NCBI GenBank assembly: GCA_050945755.1
Contig: JBMNTN010000065.1
Location: forward strand, 1-10,471
Reading direction: 5' to 3'
DNA: 10,471 bases
Source: JAQVXR01 sp050945755
GTDB lineage: Bacteria > Bacillota > Dehalobacteriia > Dehalobacteriales > Dehalobacteriaceae
Below are positions 6,047 to 10,471 of the stretch, in pieces (position 1 is the first letter of the stretch; the number at the start of each line of letters is the position of its first letter). Both the position numbers and the translations under genes were made by a program. Under the pieces are notes generated by a model. That model ran no database searches, was not told where the DNA came from, and saw only the letters and a program-made list of their open reading frames with translations.

Positions 6047-7189
6047 ATGCGAGTAAAAAGAATTATTCCATGCCTTGATGTGACTGGCGGACGGGTAGTC
6101 AAAGGGACCAACTTTGTCAATCTGCGGGATGCCGGCGACCCGGTAGAACTGGCTGCCTATTATGACCAAGCGGGGGCAGATGAACTTGTCTTCTTGGATA
6201 TTACCGCTTCCACCGAAGGGCGTAATATCATGCTTGATATGGTCCGGCGGACTGCCCAACAAGTATTTATTCCCTTTACCGTGGGCGGCGGTATTCGGTC
6301 TATCCAGGATATCAGGGAAATATTAAAAGCCGGAGCAGACAAGGTATCTTTAAATACTTCGGCAGTTGAGAATCCTGCCCTTGTGGAGGAGGCTGTGAAA
6401 GAATTTGGCACCCAATGTATTGTGGTGGCTATTGACGGGCGCCGGAAGGCAACAGGCGGATGGGAAGTGTACACCCGTGGGGGAAAAACTCCGACCGGTT
6501 TGGATGCCATAGCTTGGGCTAAAAAAGTTGAAGAGATGGGAGCAGGGGAAATTCTCCTGACCAGTATGGATCGGGACGGGACCAAAGACGGTTATGATTT
6601 GGAATTTACCCGAGCGGTTGTGGACAGTGTCAAGATCCCAGTGATAGCCTCCGGAGGCGTAGGGACACTGGAACATATTCTTGAAGGCTTAACCATTGGG
6701 GGAGCCGGCGCGGCTCTGGCGGCGTCCATCTTTCATTTTAGTGAATATACCATAAAAGAAACTAAGGAATACCTAGCCTCCCACGGAGTGGCTGTACGTC
6801 CTGTGAATGAGGAAACGCCGTCTTTTTTTCGGCAATTAAAGTTTAATCAGGAGGGTTTAATTCCGGCGATTATTCAAGATGATGTTTCTAAAGAAGTGTT
6901 GATGATGGCTTGGATGAATATGGCGTCTTTGAAACTGACCAGGAAAACAGGGTATACCTGGTTTTATAGTCGCAGCCGCCAAAAACTTTGGCATAAGGGA
7001 GAGACTTCGGGCAACACACAAAAGGTGCAGAAAATCTTCTTTGATTGTGATGGAGATACCTTATTGATCAAAGTTGCTCAAAAGGGTGTGGCTTGTCATG
7101 AAGGGTATTATAGCTGTTTTCATTACAAAGTTAATGAGGCAAACGATGTAATCAAACTTGAAAACAAGGAGCGGGATACCATTGAATGA
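6047..7189 (+). CDS. hisF-hisI: HisF-HisI fusion: IGP synthase cyclase subunit joined to phosphoribosyl-AMP cyclohydrolase
   Basis: 380 residues from ATG at 6047, directly after the hisA stop; AAGGAG (6030-6035) lies inside hisA. Residues 1 to about 252 are HisF: catalytic D11 (IPCLDV) and D130 (VVAIDGRR), FTVGGGIRS, TSMDRDGTKDGYD and ASGGVG. Residues about 262-362 are HisI: LIPAIIQDD, FYSRSR, LWHKGETSGN (314-323), the metal aspartates D333/D335/D337 in DCDGD, and zinc cysteines C334, C350 and C357 with the family's 16 and 7 spacing. A linker of about 10 residues joins them. HisF makes IGP and AICAR from PRFAR plus ammonia; HisI opens the adenine ring two steps earlier. R5, E46 and K99, gate residues at the ammonia entrance in Thermotoga HisF, are kept although no intact hisH is nearby. 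HisI is usually fused to HisE, so this pairing is unusual. No frameshift or internal stop is seen. Confidence 0.93.
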   Translation: MRVKRIIPCLDVTGGRVVKGTNFVNLRDAGDPVELAAYYDQAGADELVFLDITASTEGRNIMLDMVRRTAQQVFIPFTVGGGIRSIQDIREILKAGADKVSLNTSAVENPALVEEAVKEFGTQCIVVAIDGRRKATGGWEVYTRGGKTPTGLDAIAWAKKVEEMGAGEILLTSMDRDGTKDGYDLEFTRAVVDSVKIPVIASGGVGTLEHILEGLTIGGAGAALAASIFHFSEYTIKETKEYLASHGVAVRPVNEETPSFFRQLKFNQEGLIPAIIQDDVSKEVLMMAWMNMASLKLTRKTGYTWFYSRSRQKLWHKGETSGNTQKVQKIFFDCDGDTLLIKVAQKGVACHEGYYSCFHYKVNEANDVIKLENKERDTIE

Positions 7190-7490
7190 TGATTATAAAA
7201 CGATTCTGGAAGATGTCTACCAGGTGGTCATGGAGAGAAAAGCTCTTATGCCGGAGGGTTCATATACCAGTTATTTATTCTCTAAAGGACAGGATAAGAT
7301 TTTAAAAAAAGTAGGGGAAGAGACGGCGGAGGTGATAATTGCCTCCAAAAACCATAAGAAGGAAGAAGTGGTTTATGAAACGGCCGATCTTTTATACCAC
7401 CTGACAGTCCTTCTTGCCTACCATAATTATTCCTGGCAGGATGTTTTTCAGGAATTGGCCCATCGGAGGCAGAATCCTAAATGTGAGTAA
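7182..7490 (+). CDS. hisE: Phosphoribosyl-ATP pyrophosphohydrolase HisE
   Basis: 102 residues from TTG at 7182. The frame opens at another TTG at 7158, but AAGGAG (7166-7171) stands 10 nt before 7182 and the resulting N-terminus LNDDYKTILEDVY fits the family. HisE removes pyrophosphate from phosphoribosyl-ATP, the second pathway step, using an all-alpha MazG-like fold. Signature segments are SYTSYLFSKGQDKILKKVGE, EETAEVIIASKN with the metal-binding glutamates, and YETADLLYHLTVLL. It overlaps the end of the hisF-hisI gene by 8 nt, so translation is probably coupled. In many bacteria this domain is fused behind HisI; here it stands alone. It is the last gene of the operon, followed by a terminator. 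Confidence 0.93.
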   Translation: MNDDYKTILEDVYQVVMERKALMPEGSYTSYLFSKGQDKILKKVGEETAEVIIASKNHKKEEVVYETADLLYHLTVLLAYHNYSWQDVFQELAHRRQNPKCE

Positions 7491-7524
7491 TCCTTAATCA
7501 GTTGTCGGCAGAAGTCATTTAATT

Positions 7525-7608
7525 ATTACCCCCAAATATGCCATTCCCTTAAATACCCTTTCTCAACAGTCCGTAACCTTCATAATTTTGGGGGTAATTT
7601 TTTATTTT
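7525..7608 (+). terminator. Strong hairpin terminator of the his operon
   Basis: ATTACCCCCAAATATG (7525-7540) pairs with CATAATTTTGGGGGTAAT (7581-7598): ATTACCCCCAAA with TTTGGGGGTAAT and then TATG with CATA around a small asymmetric bulge. Six Ts at 7598-7603 and TTTT at 7605-7608 follow. The loop is long, about 40 nt, but the GC core and T-tract are clear. It stands 34 nt after the hisE stop and separates the his operon from pcrA. Confidence 0.75.
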
Positions 7609-7683
7609 CCGGCAATCCTTTCTACAGGAAAACCTTTTGCTCCTGACGAAACAGAGAAGGAATAACAATTCAGGAGGAACAGA

Positions 7684-9837
7684 ATGGATTTACTTTCAAA
7701 CTTAAATACAGAGCAATGTCGTGCAGTTAAGCATACGGAAGGTCCTGTTTTGATTATGGCCGGTGCCGGTTCCGGAAAAACACGGGTGCTGGTGTACCGG
7801 GTTGCCTTTCTTTTAGAGGAAAAACAAGTGAGCCCGGGACAGATTCTTGCCATTACCTTTACCAACAAGGCTGCCCGGGAAATGCGGGAAAGAATTGAAG
7901 ACTTAGTTGGGGCGTCCAGCCGGGAAATGTGGATCGGTACTTTCCACGCCACCTGTGTGCGCATTCTGCGCCAAGATATCCAACATTTGGGATACAATCG
8001 TTATTTTGTTATTTATGATGACGGGGATCAACAGACTTTAATCAAGAAATGTCTTAAAGAACTTAACCTGGATGAAAAAAAATTTACGCCTCGGGCTTTA
8101 GGCGGAGCAATTAGCAATGCGAAAAATAAAATGTGGGATCCGGAAAAGATGGCTGCCATGTCGGGGAATTATTTCGAGTCTACTGCGGCAGACGTCTATC
8201 GTCTTTATCAGAAGAAGCTTAGTGAAAATAATGCCCTTGACTTTGACGACCTAATAAATAAGACGGTAGAACTGTTTACCCGTTATCCGGAGGTACTCAC
8301 CTATTATCAAAAGAAATTTCGCTATATCCTGGTGGATGAATACCAGGACACAAACCACAGCCAGTATTGTCTGATTCAGCTTCTCGCCCGGGAACACAAA
8401 AACCTGTGTGTGGTGGGAGATCCGGATCAGTCCATCTATCGCTGGCGGGGAGCGGATATTCAGAATATCATGGATTTTGAAGAAGATTACCCGGAAGCGG
8501 TGACGATCAGATTGGAACAGAATTACCGCTCGACCCAAAATATTTTGGATGCGGCCAACTCAGTGATCGGCAACAACTTGAGCCGCAAGGAAAAGAGGCT
8601 CTGGACGGATCAGGGCAGAGGGCAAAAGGTGGTTTATTATACGGGAGAGGATGAGAGAGCGGAGGCTTATTTTGTGGCGGAGGTTACTTCCCAGCTGCGC
8701 CAAGAGGAGCAGCTAAATTATCGGGATTTTGCCGTTCTCTACCGGACCCATGCCCAGTCTCGACCGCTGGAAGATGCCTTTATTAAGTATCAGGTGCCCT
8801 ACCGGATTTTTGGTGGTTTGAAGTTCTATGAAAGAAAAGAAATTAAAGATACCATGGCATATTTAAAGGTGGTCTCCAATCCTGGGGACAGTGTCAGCTT
8901 AAGCAGGATTATCAATGAACCCAAAAGAGGTATTGGTTCTTCCACCTGGGAAAAGATAGAGAGAGAAGCAGCTTTTAGGGGAATAAGTGCCTTTGAGATG
9001 ATGGGGGACCCGGAGGTCTCTTCCATATTAACGACCCGTGCTTTTGGCGCAGTGAAAAGCTTTAGGGAAATGATGGATTCTTTTATCAGTGACAAAGACA
9101 GATTAACGGTAACTGAATTGGTGCAGGAAATCTGGTCGAAGACAGGTTATGAACGAGTGTTGGCTAAAGATCAGTCAGTGGAAGCGGAAAGCCGCCTGGA
9201 GAACCTGAAAGAATTTTTATCAGTAACGGAGGATTTTACCCGAAGCGAAGAAGAAGCAACTTTGGAAAACTTTTTGGCGCAAGTTTCCCTTGCTACGGAT
9301 ATGGATAATTTCTCGGAAAGCGATGACTGTATTACCTTGATGACTTTGCACACTGCCAAAGGATTAGAATTCCCTGTAGTATTTCTGGTGGGGATGGAAG
9401 AAGGGGTTTTCCCCCACGGCCGGGCCATGCTTGATAACGAAGAAATGGAAGAGGAGCGGCGTCTATGTTATGTAGGCATGACCAGAGCAATGAAACGGCT
9501 TTATTTAACCCGTGCCTACCAGCGGATGCTCTGGGGCCGCACCCAGTATAACACTGAATCCAGGTTTATTGGGGAAATCAACCCGGAACTTCTTACCGAC
9601 AATTTAAACGGTGCTGAAAAAGACATCAATGAAAAAAGGGAAATAAAGAAGCCTTCCCCGGTGAAACGGGAGGGGCTGTTGATTAATCTGGGAGATAAAG
9701 TGGAGCATGCCAAATTTGGCACCGGAGTGGTAGTAAAAACTAAAGGCACGGGAGAAAAGATGGAAGTGAGTGTGGCATTTCCCGATCAAGGTATTAAAGT
9801 TTTTTTAGTTAAATATGCTCCCATCAAAAAGATTTAG
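7684..9837 (+). CDS. pcrA: ATP-dependent DNA helicase PcrA (UvrD/Rep family)
   Basis: 717 residues from ATG at 7684; AGGAGG (7672-7677) lies 6 nt upstream. It is a superfamily 1A 3'-5' DNA helicase acting in repair, removal of stalled RNA polymerase and rolling-circle plasmid replication. Motifs appear in order: Q motif LNTEQCRAV (7-15), Walker A AGAGSGKT (26-33), TFTNKAAREM, GTFHA, Walker B VDEYQDTN (217-224), GDPDQSIYRWRG (245-256), QNYRST, TLHTAKGLEF, and motif VI with VGMTRA. The C-terminal part from about 670, GDKVEHAKFGTG onward, is the Tudor-like module that in PcrA/UvrD contacts RNA polymerase. Length is slightly under the usual 720-740 and nothing is missing. pcrB, its partner in Bacillus, is absent. 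ligA follows after 28 nt. Confidence 0.96.
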   Translation: MDLLSNLNTEQCRAVKHTEGPVLIMAGAGSGKTRVLVYRVAFLLEEKQVSPGQILAITFTNKAAREMRERIEDLVGASSREMWIGTFHATCVRILRQDIQHLGYNRYFVIYDDGDQQTLIKKCLKELNLDEKKFTPRALGGAISNAKNKMWDPEKMAAMSGNYFESTAADVYRLYQKKLSENNALDFDDLINKTVELFTRYPEVLTYYQKKFRYILVDEYQDTNHSQYCLIQLLAREHKNLCVVGDPDQSIYRWRGADIQNIMDFEEDYPEAVTIRLEQNYRSTQNILDAANSVIGNNLSRKEKRLWTDQGRGQKVVYYTGEDERAEAYFVAEVTSQLRQEEQLNYRDFAVLYRTHAQSRPLEDAFIKYQVPYRIFGGLKFYERKEIKDTMAYLKVVSNPGDSVSLSRIINEPKRGIGSSTWEKIEREAAFRGISAFEMMGDPEVSSILTTRAFGAVKSFREMMDSFISDKDRLTVTELVQEIWSKTGYERVLAKDQSVEAESRLENLKEFLSVTEDFTRSEEEATLENFLAQVSLATDMDNFSESDDCITLMTLHTAKGLEFPVVFLVGMEEGVFPHGRAMLDNEEMEEERRLCYVGMTRAMKRLYLTRAYQRMLWGRTQYNTESRFIGEINPELLTDNLNGAEKDINEKREIKKPSPVKREGLLINLGDKVEHAKFGTGVVVKTKGTGEKMEVSVAFPDQGIKVFLVKYAPIKKI

Positions 9838-9865
9838 CGAACCCCAACCTTTTGGAGGTGATTCT

Positions 9866-10471
9866 ATGGATAAAGATGCGGCAAAAAAGAGACTGGCAGA
9901 GTTAAGAAATGAGATAGCAGAACATAACAAAGCTTATTATGAACTGGATAAGCCCAAAATTTCCGATACTCAATATGACAAGCTGATCAGAGAATTAATT
10001 CAGCTGGAGGAAAAATATCCGGACCTGGTTACTCCCGATTCACCTTCCCAGCGGGTGGGAGGAAAGCCGGCGCAAGGTTTTCAAACTGTGCGCCATCGGG
10101 CCCCCTTATTGTCGTTGTCCAATGCCTTTAATGCCGGGGATTTGCAAGCGTTTCACCGTCGGGTCACAGAGTCCGTCGGAGATGTGGAATATGTGGTAGA
10201 ATTTAAAATTGACGGTCTGACCGTTGCTCTCGTTTATCAGGACGGTTTGTTAGTATCCGGTGCCACCCGGGGGGATGGAATTATTGGTGAAGATATTACC
10301 CAGAATTTAAAAACCATTCCGACAGTGCCTCTGAAACTAAAGAGTGCTATCAATCTGGAAGTGCGGGGAGAGGCGTTTATGCCCAAGAAGGCGTTTCTTA
10401 AATTGAATCAGGAAAGGGAAGAAGCCGGGGAATCGGTGTTTGCAAATCCGAGAAATGCTGCGGCCGGTTCC
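9866..10471 (+). CDS. ligA: NAD-dependent DNA ligase LigA, N-terminal part (runs off right edge)
   Basis: 202 codons from ATG at 9866, still open at the window end; the full enzyme is about 670 residues. GGAGGTGA (9854-9861) is a near-perfect RBS. LigA seals nicks using NAD and is essential for replication and repair. The NMN-binding domain Ia is visible in NKAYYELDKPKISDTQYD (22-39) and LEEKYPDLVTPDSPSQRVGG. The adenylation site is EFKIDG with K114 as the AMP-accepting lysine, followed by ATRGDGIIGED, EVRGE and NPRNAAAGS. The common wording EPKIDGLA is here EFKIDGLT, a mild variation. The remaining adenylation domain, OB fold, zinc finger, HhH and BRCT domains are beyond the window. Close spacing to pcrA suggests one transcript. 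Confidence 0.96.
   Translation, partial: MDKDAAKKRLAELRNEIAEHNKAYYELDKPKISDTQYDKLIRELIQLEEKYPDLVTPDSPSQRVGGKPAQGFQTVRHRAPLLSLSNAFNAGDLQAFHRRVTESVGDVEYVVEFKIDGLTVALVYQDGLLVSGATRGDGIIGEDITQNLKTIPTVPLKLKSAINLEVRGEAFMPKKAFLKLNQEREEAGESVFANPRNAAAGS

Noticed and set aside
7610..7683. Separate promoter for pcrA
   Set aside because: TTGCTC at 7637-7642 has no acceptable -10 at 16-18 nt; the gene needs a promoter here, but I cannot place one with confidence.
1..10471. CRISPR arrays, insertion sequences, tRNA or rRNA genes, attachment sites
   Set aside because: No regular direct repeats, transposase motifs, tRNA cloverleaf or rRNA sequence was recognised on either strand.

Overview
The window reads as a chromosomal segment of a low-to-moderate GC, endospore-forming Firmicute, most likely a clostridial (Peptococcaceae or Desulfotomaculum-like) lineage. 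Three things support this: a GerA-type spore germination gene start, a yerC ... pcrA-ligA neighbourhood that resembles the Bacillus subtilis yerC-pcrB-pcrA-ligA order, and a hisZ plus short hisG pair. The lineage call is inference from gene content; no species can be named.

Left edge (1-830): the N-terminus of a GerA-family germinant receptor A subunit runs leftward off the window. A divergent intergenic region carries sigma-G-like promoter elements on both strands. Two tandem paralogous 76-77 residue membrane proteins run rightward and resemble the small two-helix D subunits sometimes found with ger operons.

Middle (945-7610): a TrpR/YerC-family regulator (the type proposed as HisR) is followed by a hairpin terminator, a sigma-A promoter with an extended -10, and an imperfect inverted repeat that could be its operator. 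The histidine operon follows, in the order hisZ, hisG, hisD, hisB, [hisH scar], hisA, hisF::hisI fusion, hisE, and ends in a strong terminator hairpin. The genes are tightly packed: hisG/hisD and hisFI/hisE overlap by 8 nt, and hisA/hisF abut. Together they cover ATP + PRPP condensation, hydrolysis and ring opening of phosphoribosyl-ATP (HisE, HisI), ProFAR isomerisation (HisA), the cyclase half of IGP synthase (HisF), IGP dehydration (HisB) and the final histidinol oxidation (HisD). hisC and histidinol-phosphate phosphatase are not in the window.

The most striking point is at hisH. Where the glutaminase subunit of IGP synthase is expected, between hisB and hisA, there are only 70 bp. These hold a 19-codon reading frame that looks like the first few codons of hisH joined to its last dozen or so, still ending in an ATGA overlap with hisA. 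It reads as an in-frame deletion remnant of hisH. The second oddity is the fusion of HisI to the C-terminus of HisF, with HisE left as a separate protein.

Right edge (7684-10471): a complete PcrA/UvrD-type helicase, then the first 202 codons of the NAD-dependent DNA ligase LigA, which runs off the window. No rRNA, tRNA, CRISPR array, insertion sequence or T-box was seen.
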